Below are positions 15,401-24,093 of a stretch of DNA of 64,000 nucleotides, piece by piece. The stretch is from Micromussa lordhowensis. Lineage: Eukaryota; Cnidaria; Anthozoa; Scleractinia; Lobophylliidae. The notes beneath the pieces are model-generated. The model worked only from the letters and a program-made list of their open reading frames with translations, was not told where the DNA came from and ran no database searches. Numbering within the stretch: position 1 is the first letter of the stretch; every line of letters begins with the position of its first letter. The position numbers and the translations under genes were made by a program. The stretch lies in contig OZ026601.1 of assembly GCA_964020085.1 (NCBI GenBank), positions 30,761,818-30,825,817 on the forward strand, given 5' to 3'.

Positions 15401-18400
15401 CATTCCACCTACCTGACCAAAGAGCTCATTGCACTTCTCCAATACTGATTAATTAATACTGAATAGGCCACAAACCTTTTTGAACCGCAGTAAACCCTTT
15501 TTAATACAGAATAACGTTAAACAAGACCATATCAAGCAAAATTAAAAAAAACGTGTATAGACAAACATGAACAAGGAATGGATGAATGGAATATTATGGA
15601 GCGAAGTTCATTTGGTGGGATTCTGTTTTTCATCTTTTTTTCTCTTCCGCTTAAATATGTGATATTTCACATAAACGCTTACTTGTTTTTATTTCACCTT
15701 ATTTCTTATTTTGTTGCTGAGATTCCATTGTTTTTTTTTAAGGGTGATAAAGAATAGGACGATCAGAACACTCCAGTTCAACTCCCAAGCCCAGGGTCGC
15801 TGTACAATATATTTGTCAGTAGATGACGCGAATAATACGTGAAATATTTTATTGTTATAATTTACTTCACGCGTAAAGTTGAATAATAAACCATTGGCCC
15901 CAGCCCATAAAAGTGATATTACTGGTAATTAATAGCTTACAGTAATTATGTGATCCTTACAGTTTCGAGAACGGAGAAATCAGCTTATTATCTCGGATGC
16001 TTTCTAGATTCACGGCTCAAAATATATATATATCTTATTAGACGTTTTGGTGTGTAGATCGCTGTATATTTTTACGAGTTGTGCAGTATTTTGACAAGCC
16101 CGTAGGGCGAGTCAAAATACAAACAACGAGTAAAAATATACAGCGATACTGCACACCAAAACGTCTAATAAGAGATTTGTTATCCAACGATTTCTTTTCC
16201 CAAAATTCTGACTTGCCAAGGTTTTGAACTTCACGCGGCCGGGAGGAATGAGGCGAGTACAAATACCTGTTATTTGTACTCGTTTCGCGCGATATTTGTA
16301 CTCTAGGAAGCAGAGTTGGATAATAATTGTGACTATTGATAGTCATAGGAATTTTAATATTCCTAACGTGGCGGCGAAGCACAGCAGTGGTATCTCATGA
16401 TAGGAGAGGAAACTCCATGTGAGAGACCCTTTCTAAAGTTAATCCTTAAATAAATGCATACGAATCTCAAACCGGCTCTCACTGAGTTGTCGTTTATTTG
16501 ATCATATATTCCCTGTTTATTTGAGCTGGGGCTGTTTCAAGAACCATGCAGGCTTATATTGTTATTCAGTTTCAATTTGTTATCAGGCAAACACTGCACG
16601 TTAAATGAAGAACAGAAATCAGTTATAGGCTTTATTCTACTGGACATTATGCTGCTGGCGTGTTGAGACAGTCTTAATTGAGAGAGTCAGTCTTAATTGA
16701 GAGTGATGTCTTGTAAAGTGGTTAACGATGAATTATTCTTTAATCCATGTATGAGTATAGATGGGTACAAGGGATCTCCTTTAGGAATACAAGTCAAAAT
16801 GCAAGAGTAGATTAATTTACTGTGATGGACTAACAGCCCGTCCAGGTGTAAAAGCAATACTGTTCTCCTTGCAACTTTATGCTCCCTAGTCTCTCTTATG
16901 GGAAAATATCATTAAGACGCAAGGCATTACATTTTTTCATAAGCGAAGACTAGAGACGAGAATGCGATTTCAGCTTTCATGTAACTACAAAGCACAGAAC
17001 TCGTTGTTAGATAGAATAACAGTAAATGAAGCTTAACAATCAATTGGTTTTATTTCAAATCGCTGGCAACAAAAGCTCTCTGCTCTTTCTTAGGAATCCT
17101 GATTCTGAAGCAGAAGCTATCAGAGTTTCCAACATCTATTTATATACCGGTGCAACCTTAAGGGTTGCTCTCTTTGCCACTGGATTTGGAGAACTGCCAT
17201 ACAAAGTCAATTCTAAGGCGAGGTCATTTCGGCCATGCCCACTGGGAACTTTCTCCAACTCCTCCACAAGAGGGAAGGACGGATGTATAAAATGCTCAGC
17301 AGGTATTCAGCCAACTTTTAGAACATCTGCACATAAAATTGATTGAGAGAATAATTTCTTACTTTTTCTTGAGGCGTACACACTCACGTTCAAGAAACAC
17401 GGTAACAGGAGATCTATGCGACAGTTAGCCTACGGAAGAACAGCAACACCAACCTTGTTACCTAGGCTCTTCCCTTACGGAAACTTGTGAATGGAATTCC
17501 TCCAGTCACAGCTGGCCATCGTACTACGTATGGTGAATTGGTTGTCCTTGTTTATTTGAAGCGCAGTAGTCTTTGTAGTCAGAGTGAAGACTCTATGCAG
17601 TCACTGTCCCTCTGTAAAAATGTTTTAATGAAATCAAAATATACTGGTAATGTCTTTCGGGTTTCAGGAGGATTTTATTCCGACGATGTCGGCTATGTGG
17701 AAACAAGCTGCAAGAAATGTCCAAATGGTTCTTTTGTTCACTTTAATAAAACACCAGGAAGACAAGTTCAAGATTGCAAATCTTGTCCAGAGGGTGAGTA
17801 ACGCCCTCTGGTACCTATGTGGGCCTTTTCTATAGGATTATGCTTTTCTTCATTATTGAATTCGACTATTCTCCAAATAATTTATAAAAGTCATTAACTT
17901 ACAAACCATATAATTAACACAAACATTGACAACAATATATATCTTGCAAATGACTATAAAGATCATATGTGTGAACTGCGGAGAAAGATATGAAGACATA
18001 GATGATCATTGCAGGTATATACACAACTTAAGCAGTTGTGAAATTAAAGCCTGAAAAAAATTCAGGCCTGAACGGGATTCGAACCCATGAACTCAGCGAT
18101 ACCTGCAATGATCATCTATGTGTTCGGATCTTTCTCCGCAGTTCAAATACACGATCTTTCATATATTCACTTGCATTCTTCACCATCTACAGGTATATTA
18201 CTAACGGGTATAACTAACAATGTGTCCCGCGCCAATTTGGCTTGATAGCTCAGTTGGTAGAGCGCTGCACCTGTATCGCAGAGATCATGAGTTCGAATCC
18301 CGTTCAGGCCTGAATTTTTTAAGGCTTTCACAGCTGCTTAAGTTGTGCATATAACTGCGATGATCATCCGATCATCCATGTCTTCGTAATATATACCCTA

Positions 18401-21333
18401 TACACCATTTAGTGGTCTTTTGTTTTCCTTCAAATTAGCCCTGGTTGCCTCGTTCTTAAACTCGAAATTCAAAAGAATATTTTCCTCTAAACGAGGCAAC
18501 GCGGGCTAATTTGCAAGCAAACAAAAGAACACTAAAATGTCGGCCATTTTGGAATAAGGTGTATTAGAAACACTCTTTACTTCCATTTACAACCTTTGTG
18601 TAGAAGTTGCTTTGGGGCCAGGCTAAGTTGCATTTCGTTGTAGCAGCAGCCTAACAAATCTTTAAATTAAAACTATTAACTCGTTTTATTGAACCTGAAA
18701 AAAATCCAAAAATTACCGCGTTATTTGAAAGAAGAAGGTTGGTGTTTGTGTTTTTTTTGACAAAATGATAAATACTAATTTGTTTGCATTGGGTAAAATT
18801 TGTACAGCGTCGTATACGACTCTTAATGATGAATTCTTTTAGTGTGAGAATTTCGGAAAGCTTCCTGACAAACTTTGCTTCGCCTTGGAAGGTTACTCCG
18901 GCGATTTAAAATGATATTCTTCATTTAAAACTGGCAACCCGCACAGACGAAATACTCAGAGGGACTCCTGGTCATCGGGTTGGCAAACTAAAGCGACTTG
19001 GGGTGTTCCTCCTGCCTAAAATTGAACGTTTGAACTTCGATAGACTTGATTAGGTCTGCATACATTTTGTAGTAGTGATGATTCTTAAATTCCTCGTCTT
19101 CAACAGGAACCGAAACTGACTTCTTTGCTGGATATCGAGCTTGTAAATGTTTGGAAGGATTTTATCGAACCCATATGTTCGAGAAATGTTACAAATGTGG
19201 ACAAGGTGGATTGAAATGCCAAGATGATTACGCTTCATTGAAGTCAGGTCATTGGTGGGAATGGCGAAATGTGACACACAAGATGCTTCCCGGTGTAAAA
19301 TTTCTTTATCTGATACCAATACCTTACAAGTGTCCTACTCAAGAGTCTTGCAAAGGTGATTTAGATTCTCCGTGTGCGGACGGGTATGAGGGCCCACTCT
19401 GTGCAGTTTGCAGTTCAGGATACTACAAGCAATTGCAGGAATGCAAAAAGTGTTCAACAAAGAAGTGGATGCTGGCGCAGTTGTCGATCATTGCAGCCAT
19501 TGTCCTGATAATCACTGTTGTTTTGGTTAGAACGGGGAAAAGAAAAACTGAAAAGGAAGGAGGGCAGCCCTTGATAGATGTGCTTTTGATTAAACTTAAG
19601 ATCGTGCTTGGTTTTTATCAGGTTACCTATGGTTTACTGCAAACATTCTCATACATAAAATGGCCGGGCTCCTTGCAAGTAATCGCCAAATATTCAGGAA
19701 TACTCCAGATGGGTGTCCTTCAGGTGGCACCCATTTACTGCCTTTTCCCGGGATTAAAAGTGGATGCTTTTGGAAGCTTGTTTGCGTTGATGTTACTGAA
19801 TTCTTTCGTCATTGGCTTTTCTGCTGTCGCTTATGGAATACGTAAAGTGATCATCTTAAGAGATCAAAACACGGAGGACACCGAAAAGTTAAGAACATCT
19901 CAGAGACGAAAGAATTCGTGTACAGAAATGTGTTTTTCTACTTGTTCGTGACTTACCTGAGTACATGTTCTAAGACAGTCAATGTCCTACCACTTAATTG
20001 CCGGACACTTTGCAGAGACGAGAAGGAAGAGTTCTGTAACAATTTCCTTAGAGCAGATTACAGCATACAATGTCAAGGTACACAATACAACCGTCTACTT
20101 ATTGGAACGTACGTTTCAGCTACCTATATCGTCGCGCTCCCTGTCATTTTATTTGTCGCCATTTGGAAACAGCAGAGACCACCCACGGCAGATGCTGAGA
20201 CACCTCGGCATTCAGGTTGTGGGAAGGAAATGATCGCAGGATTGCGATTCCTCTTTGAAAGCTACAATCGTCGTTCCTGGTATTGGGAATTAGTTGAAAT
20301 GTCTCGCAAAGTTATCCTTACATCTGGTTTGATTCTTGTGAGACAAGAGAGCAGGTCATACATTGGCTTGGCATGGGTCATCGCTGGAATGTATGGAATG
20401 CTTTTTGCCTGGATCAAACCCATACAAGACTCGACCGACAACAGATTAATGACGATATCTCTGGCCGTTACTGTGGTCAACCTGGGTGTTGGAGCTGTGA
20501 GCAGAATTCCCGCAGAGCAGATAAAACCTAGCTCGATTGACCCGTATACAGACACGATCTTATTCAGGATATTAATACTTGGAGCGAATACTTTAGTGAT
20601 TGGCTTGCTTGTAGGTAAGATAATACTACAATTACTAAGTGAGCATGTGTTTATTACTCGGTCAATCTGTTATATTCAGTCGATTGACTGGCCGGCCCGT
20701 CATATTTTTTTAAGTGACTTCTACCCACTAGCAAAACGGAGGTGAGCTTATTTCCTAAGGAACCTGGAACCGACGCCTTATCAGGTTGAAGCCATTTGGC
20801 AGGGAGGAGAATGATTTGATTATGATGAGTAGCTACTTAGTCAGTTTACAATTTCTATCATTCCTTATCTTTCGGTTTCTCGTTTCCTTTCAGTTCAGTA
20901 CGTAGCGTTTTTGTATCGTTACCTCAAGAAATGGCGTAAAAATCCGCAGTGGTCCTTTTCTTGCTGTCTGGCTTTGCTTCGACCTCTAAGTGATTTCCAT
21001 GGTGAAATTCCAGACTTGATTGAATCGGACGTCCTTACAAATCAGCTTCAAACAGGACAAATTGGCATGCCGACTATTCTCAGCGCCGTGAACGGCAGTG
21101 GAGTTATCAATGTGACTCATGAAGAAGGTGAACAAGATGGCGACGGCGGCGATGATGTTGTTGACGCAAAGAAAGTACAAGATCTCCACAGTCACCACGT
21201 GGGGTACTATTACAATCCGAAATGTCATCAACAGACGCAAACAGAACTATCTGCGCTTTCATTCGCCTCTCTTGTATGTGGTCATCAAACCATCGAAGGA
21301 GAAATGGGACGAATCCGCGGGAGCCTAGTATAG
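636..21333 (+). CDS. LRR / Cys-rich / multi-pass membrane protein, 5' end outside window
   Basis: Multi-exon gene read by following GT-AG junctions. LRR exons: 636-707, 2393-2464, 2927-2998, 4311-4382, 6999-7070, 7709-7780, 7865-7936, 8723-8794, 9400-9471, 13164-13235, 13928-14002, 14269-14337, 15140-15214, 15743-15814; then 17094-17302, 17668-17793, 19107-20614 and 20894-21333 (stop TAG). A decayed LRR exon lies at 1320-1390. The predicted product has an extracellular LRR solenoid, a GCC2/GCC3 (ephrin-receptor-like) Cys-rich neck, about eight hydrophobic helices and a cytosolic tail of about 145 residues. I recall this architecture as an uncharacterised family in corals; ligand and signalling are unknown. 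No signal peptide or LRRNT is visible, so the first exons lie left of base 1. One frame change inside the membrane exon makes this either a pseudogene or an assembly error. Introns hold the repeats listed separately and no other gene that I can see. Confidence 0.8.
1320..1390 (+). pseudogene. Frame-broken LRR exon
   Basis: Between a TATAG acceptor and a GTATGT donor lie 71 nt instead of 72. The second half reads as a good LRR (IASLSDGVFTGLINLQT). The first bases read LQLDSG in the frame expected from the upstream exon, and the two halves are one base out of register near 1334. Included as is, it would bring a stop (TAA at about 1375). It is probably a decayed cassette exon that is skipped, or a sequence error. 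Confidence 0.7.
2753..2843 (+). repeat. Imperfect (ATG/ATA)n microsatellite
   Basis: Ninety bases of GATGAT-type triplets with GATCATGATGGTGATCATG interruptions. Located in an LRR gene intron, 80 bases upstream of the exon at 2927. Confidence 0.75.
3618..3867. mobile_element. MITE, GGGTTGTTCGAAAGCC family
   Basis: About 250 bp, starting GGGCCGGGTTGTTCGAAAGC and GTTAACGCTAACCCAGG and ending with the inverse around GTTAGCTTAATCCAGC and GAACACCCGACCCTGG. In an intron of the first LRR gene. Confidence 0.65.
4646..4946 (+). repeat. Dispersed repeat R1, copy 1
   Basis: About 300 bp from TATATGGCTAGCTCCGCGAG to CTTGGTCAATAACCCATAC, with an inner hairpin CAAGATGGACCATCTTGCCC and a second inverted pair around GCGTGTTTATGG and GCAAAAAAAGAAC. 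Near-identical copies lie at 57979-58284 (inverted) and 61468-61780. Its reading frames (for example starting MAEFFFCEF) are spurious. Confidence 0.75.
5432..5513. repeat. Hairpin repeat
   Basis: The stretch after GGAGTAATCGAGCGAGTAAT is mirrored by GAAATTACGAGCACGATTAC. The arms are about 28 bp with a GC-rich loop (GAAGCGCGCGGCC). The overlapping 118-residue frame on the plus strand and its antisense partner are artefacts of this palindrome. Confidence 0.65.
6325..6486. repeat. Large palindrome, candidate foldback MITE
   Basis: Arms of about 80 bp meeting at GCCGCGGCGGC. GGGGTATTTGGGATAAATAC at the left is matched by GTATTTATCCCAAATACCCC at the right, and inner arms carry CTCGTGATATTT / AAATATCACTCG. 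No clear target duplication was identified. Confidence 0.65.
6650..6770. repeat. Foldback repeat
   Basis: GTGTCCAATTACAGGTGTCC at 6681 pairs with GGACACCTGTAATCGGATAC at 6721 around an ACAAAAAGTTC loop, inside weaker outer arms (GACGTGAAAATCACGCGG against GATCGCGCGCCGATTACG). Confidence 0.55.
7230..7300 (+). repeat. Short tandem duplication
   Basis: TTCTTTATTATACAATTCATC and TTTAGTACTTTTCTTTATTA recur directly (about 35-bp period, two to two and a half copies). In an LRR gene intron. Confidence 0.5.
8017..8265 (+). mobile_element. tRNA-derived SINE, family A
   Basis: Starts GGCAGGCGCGGTGGCCTCAC with an A-box-like segment (GTGGCCTCACGGGTTAGGG) and a B-box-like GGTTCAAGGC. The body follows: TTGTGTTGTGTTCCTGGGCA, GTGTATAAATGGGTACCAGC and AGCATCCCATCCAGGGG. 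A second copy, head truncated, is at 35304-35525. Typical coral tRNA-headed SINE, here between two LRR exons. Confidence 0.75.
9013..9164. repeat. Palindromic repeat
   Basis: ACAGTGTTTCATCAGGATATCC and CCAAACACCGAG at the left are mirrored by GAGGTGTTTGGATAGC and GGATGAAACACTGTCTCGAG at the right, around TACGACGCGCAGCGGAGTA. Arms of about 65 bp with a few mismatches. In an LRR gene intron. Confidence 0.7.
9745..9929. mobile_element. Truncated MITE of the same family
   Basis: Contains the internal part (TGAGTTTGAATAATCTCAAGG, ACACAAAATAAAAGCAGC) and only the right end, CTTCCGAACAACCCAGCCCT. The left TIR is missing. Confidence 0.55.
11514..12805. mobile_element. Candidate 1.3-kb TIR transposon with a zinc-finger exon
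   Basis: Diverged inverted ends of about 130 bp: ATCGACAACTCTCTCCTCCG and CAGAGG at 11520, its complement CCTCTGCGGAGGAGAGAG at 12776, with CCTCTGCCAGAT shared at the inner edge of both. Inside is an exon-like ORF at 11733-11906. No target duplication could be fixed. Sits in the intron between LRR exons 9400 and 13164. Confidence 0.45.
11733..11906 (+). CDS. Exon-like ORF with C2H2-type finger
   Basis: ATG at 11733 reads MACKILRLSDVEGLAKTYL, then a Cys/His segment CCFHENCFPKRLSFTSEW and LSDHYRIQHSQDR. It ends exactly at GTAAGT (11907) in phase 0, 58 codons. CxxxxC...HxxxxH would fit a zinc finger. Within the candidate transposon at 11514-12805, so probably the first exon of a transposon protein; I could not find the next exon. 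Confidence 0.4.
13164..15814 (+). CDS. Five membrane-proximal LRR exons
   Basis: Exons 13164-13235 (72 nt), 13928-14002 (75), 14269-14337 (69), 15140-15214 (75) and 15743-15814 (72) keep the same phase as the upstream cassettes. Reads include YLQNNMIPYISNGIFAIL, MLSDNPIKIIESEAF and LKTLSLESFSGLGGLES. The last exon (VIKNRTIRTLQFNSQAQG) is less LRR-like and probably caps the solenoid. Its donor GTCAGT is inferred from exact length and from the phase fit to the exon at 17094. The 15140 exon ends at a weak GTGACG donor. Lengths drift away from 72, as often seen near the C-terminal end of an LRR array. Confidence 0.7.
16034..16172. repeat. Near-perfect hairpin repeat
   Basis: CTTATTAGACGTTTTGGTGT and GCTGTATATTTTTACGAG on the left, with AATATACAGCGATACTGCAC and ACCAAAACGTCTAATAAG on the right. 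Arms of about 60 bp around GACAAGCCCGTAGGGCGAGTC. A second, smaller inverted pair (GAGTACAAATACCTG / TTATTTGTACTC) lies at 16254-16281. Confidence 0.7.
17094..17793 (+). CDS. Two GCC2/GCC3-like Cys-rich exons (17094-17302, 17668-17793)
   Basis: The first exon has a beta-rich stretch (SNIYLYTGATLRVALFATG) and then CPLGTFSNSS and CIKCSAG. It ends G|GTATTC. The second opens after TTTCAG as GGFYSDDVGYVETSCKKC, continues CPNGSFVHFNKTPG, and ends with CKSCPEG before GTGAGT. The CPxGxF...C..C spacing is that of the GCC2_GCC3 / ephrin-receptor-like domain, a small disulphide-rich module. It links the LRR part to the membrane part. Phases (1 and 1) agree with both neighbours. Confidence 0.8.
17988..18120 (-). 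mobile_element. tRNA-headed SINE family B, inverted fragment
   Basis: Minus-strand copy of the T-arm and tail of the SINE at 18239. GGATTCGAACCC at 18077 is the complement of a T-loop, and the tail CAACTTAAGCAGTTGTG matches. The tRNA half beyond the anticodon is missing. It lies inside its own inverted repeat (AGATGATCATTGCAGGT at 18000 against ACCTGCAATGATCATCT at 18101). Confidence 0.6.
18239..18311 (+). tRNA. tRNA-like head of SINE family B
   Basis: Seventy-three bases: acceptor GGCTTGA pairs with TCAGGCC, D-arm GCTC...GAGC, T-loop TTCGAAT with a 5-bp stem. The anticodon loop is CCTGTAT, with C instead of the universal U at position 33 and a mismatched last stem pair. The 3' flank (GGCTTTCACAGCTGCTTAAG...) is shared by other copies, so this is a SINE head more likely than a working tRNA. 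Confidence 0.55.
18312..18395 (+). mobile_element. Tail of SINE family B
   Basis: GCTGCTTAAGTTGTGCATAT and ACTGCGATGATCATC match the tails at 32372-32440 and 56880-56961. Confidence 0.55.
19107..20614 (+). CDS. Large membrane exon with one frame change
   Basis: After CAACAG the frame continues the Cys-rich domain (TETDFFAGYRACKCLEGF, CADGYEGPLCAVCSSGYY). Hydrophobic helices follow: around WMLAQLSIIAAIVLIITVVL, the stretch after LIDVLLIKLKIVLGF, MGVLQVAPIYCLF, and FGSLFALMLLNSFVIGF. Between about 19846 and 19905 the homologous frame moves by one base. The first frame stops at TGA 19949-19951, while the continuing frame (ETKEFVYRNVFFYLFVTYLS) is open upstream to a TAA near 19843. The second part holds four more helices, for example RLLIGTYVSATYIVALPVIL and ILILGANTLVIGLLVG, and ends G|GTAAGA. 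The total is roughly eight membrane spans. The break looks like a single missing base, not an intron. Confidence 0.78.
20894..21333 (+). CDS. Terminal cytosolic exon of the LRR multi-pass gene
   Basis: Opens after CTTTCAG in phase with the membrane exon and reads QYVAFLYRYLKKWRKNPQW, a basic juxtamembrane stretch. A region with LLRPLSDFHGEIPDLIESD and an acidic Gly/Asp patch (EEGEQDGDGGDD) follow, and the frame ends at TAG 21331-21333. About 145 residues. No enzyme domain, ITAM or TIR domain is visible, so any signalling would need adaptors. Confidence 0.8.
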
Positions 21334-21764
21334 AAACAAGATTTCAGTTCAAATTCGGATCAGAATGAAAACCGTGCACATTTTTCTAAACTTTCTGAAG
21401 ACACTTGTGAAAACGGACATACATAAATAATACATAAATGTACCATTTGGTAGTAGGGAATGACAAAATTTTATCTCACACGTAAAACGTTTCCTAGCCA
21501 GTAGATGCAGCAGCCTGTCATCGCTCAGGGCAGTTTTGGTGTTAGACGTGGGTCCACTCACAGGATATACTATTAGCAGGCTCTATATATTCGCAAGTTG
21601 TATTCGCAGGCTATACTCTTATTTATCGCCTGTTCATAGCTTTTCACCTACTTTAGAAGTACACGCGATATGAACGACATTTTAGAAGCGTCATTATCCA
21701 AGATGGTGAACACGGATTCAGTTCAGCGTCTACTAACAACTTATTGTAATAGAACTTAAGGGGA

Positions 21765-21770
21765 AATAAA
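21765..21770 (+). promoter_or_regulatory. Candidate polyadenylation signal
   Basis: AATAAA 432 bases after the stop of the LRR multi-pass gene. It is the canonical hexamer, but such hexamers are frequent in this AT-rich sequence. Confidence 0.35.
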
Positions 21771-22395
21771 TGGACAATATGGTTGTTCTTTTTAAAGCCT
21801 AAACCGCTATATAAAAAAGCTGCGTTCAATCTTTTTTTCTTGTAATTGGCCGCGGCGAATGCCATTGAAAAATTCTATACTGTTCCCGTGAAATATCTCG
21901 AAGTCCTGACAATTTTTTTTATTTCAAGTAAAGCAACAAGCACGGAAAGAGACATTTTTTAAGAAGATTCGATATTAAAAAACTTCATGTATTTAAAAAG
22001 TTATCTTCCTTCTTTGCTCTAGGAGCTTTATGTTTCGACACAAGTTGCGAAACCTCTTCTTTTTTTATTCACATCCATCAGTTAACCAGATTTTCTTTTG
22101 AATTTGAAACAGCCGTTCAATGCTGCGGCACTTTAGTGAACTCTTCGTTTGCAGCTTCCAGAAAGCAACTTGCAAAGATCCGTTTTGGTTCCGTTATAAC
22201 TTTTTTAAGTTCCGGCTCTCTATCATTTTCAAGTAATTTTGCCCTCGATAATGACAAAATTAAGAGAAAAATGTCTCCTGTATCGGCCAATGAAAATTTA
22301 GTTATTTTGCCCTGTATATTTTAAAATGAAGTAATATCATATGGCCTCAGGAGAGAGAAAGTAGTCATAGGCGTACGGGCACGGTCGGACTTGGC

Positions 22396-22435
22396 GGAGG
22401 GGGGGGGGGAGGGGGTGGGGGGTGGCGGTGACCTT
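22396..22435 (+). repeat. G-rich tract, potential G-quadruplex
   Basis: A run of G interrupted by single A and T residues, with more than four G-tracts of three or longer within 40 bases. It could form a G-quadruplex on the plus strand, 1.5 kb upstream of the second LRR gene. Function unknown. Confidence 0.5.
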
Positions 22436-22751
22436 CTTGCCCGAAAAGAAATTCGTAATGCCCGAATGCGTGAGTGTTGAAATCGGGATGCAAACGCAAG
22501 CAAATTGCATGAAAAAAAAAACGTTCACAGTTCTCGCATTAAATGAAACTGCTATCTGCCCAAAAATAGTTATATTGAAAGCTTGCATACTCAATGACCT
22601 CTATCAACAGTCTCAATCTACTAAAATCTAAAATTTATTAAAGGATAAAGTTCCTCCTTCCATGGCGTTGTCCGAAAATGTTATCTTGTCCACACTGTTC
22701 ACAATGACTTAATTGCCATAGGCGCGCTCAATACAGACATTTCTGTTTCAA

Positions 22752-23082
22752 GATGGACCGTTTGGACGTGCTATAGAAGCTAGACTCTGTTCGAGACGAG
22801 TTTCTCGATATACTCGAGGCGTTCAAAGAACAACATGAAGCATATTTGCTAGACGTCCTTCGAAATGGTCTTGTTTTGGGCACAGCAGGCTTGCAGCGTA
22901 CACTGCAACTCTGTGAATTAAAAAGCCACGTAAATACCATGGTAAACAACATGGACGTAAGAGAGGAATGCCTCCTAAGAAAAATTGAAGAAAAATTTTC
23001 AAACTCACCTTTGTTAAGGCATTCCAAATGTCTCTTTTCAGAGCCACCACAAAAACAAAACTCTTGTCTTCGTTCGCTGTGA
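22752..23082 (+). pseudogene. Possible decayed ORF, helical protein
   Basis: From ATG 22752 the frame reads MDRLDVL, an in-frame TAG, then KLDSVRDEFLDILEAFK and KEQHEAYLLDVLRNGLVLG, ending at TGA 23080-23082. The open part from 22846 codes about 78 residues rich in Leu, Glu and Lys. The pattern looks like protein but I recognise no family. It may be a relic of a retrogene or transposon ORF, or chance. Confidence 0.3.
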
Positions 23083-23905
23083 TTCAATTCGTGTCCTTGT
23101 TTTGTTGATGAGAAGTTGGGAATGAAAATAACTTTCTTATTTTGGATTAACACGATACACATTTAACCGACTTGTAGTCCAAGGTCACTCATATCATTTT
23201 AGTCTAAGACCTTTTTTGACAAGGCAAATGTCAGAGAAAGTAGCTTACAAGCCTTGAAACCTAAAAAACAAAAAAGAGGACTCAATGTCGGGAGCCTGAA
23301 AGGCCGGGTTCACTGACTACCGTGGCGTCTTCGATGCGCCAGATACTTCAGATCAGCAGCAGATACAAATGATATACATTAAAAGAGTGCCAACTCGCTG
23401 AAGAAACCACTTGACAGCCTACAAACTTCAAGTAAATAGGGACTAAGCAGAGACGTTGTTGAGACGCGCACGACAGTCGGAAGTTGACACTTCTTTTCAT
23501 TGGCGCTTGCTAAATATCTTTTTTATGAAGCGCTTAGCTTAAAATGCTAAACGAGAGCTTTCCACCTGATTGGTTGAGGTCAGAACACAACAAAAGCAGT
23601 TCTGTTCGTCCGCGTCTCAAATCTGTGCTTAAGTTCCCTAGTTTACTAGCTAGAACTCTATTTACGAGATTGGAAATAAGGCCAACAGCATTATTTTGAC
23701 CGAATCACTAGCGTTTTGCCCAAAAACTAATATAATTTCCATAGCTTCTTCCTCCCCCCGGCCCTCCAGCTCGTACGCTAATCATATGAAACCCAACCTG
23801 TACAGTGCAATTGTAACGTTTCCTGCGCGCGCTTAGAATGCAAAAGAAAGAAATGCTTATGACGTACGTACAAATTTATTCCTCCGAAACTTTCGCTCAT
23901 CCAAG

Positions 23906-24093
23906 ATGCGTGTAGATGAGGTTCTACTGTTTCTCCTCCTCGGAGTAATTTTTACCGCTTTAACACCCGCTCAGGCTGCTGAAGAATTTGGTTGTCCAAG
24001 CAACTGCCATTGTAGTACTGGTTTTACTACAGTCAAATGTACTGGGATGGAGGCGTTTCCCGTGTTTAACTTCTCCGGTAGTGTGCGAACGCT
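23906..24093 (+). CDS. Exon 1: signal peptide and LRRNT
   Basis: Start ATG at 23906, followed by an N-terminal hydrophobic core of about 15 residues and an Ala-x-Ala-like cleavage site. Next comes the Cx3CxCx(9)C pattern of LRRNT (CPSNCHCSTGFTTVKC). It ends CT|GTAAGT, the same phase as every LRR exon of the neighbouring gene. Confidence 0.8.

Larger units (their letters stand above)
21771..23905. other. Intergenic region between the two LRR genes
   Basis: About 2.1 kb with no intact gene seen. It holds a G-rich tract at 22396-22435 and a possible decayed helical ORF at 22752-23082. The part from about 23100 to 23905 shows nothing I recognise and presumably includes the promoter of the second LRR gene; no clear TATA box was identified. 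Confidence 0.5.
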
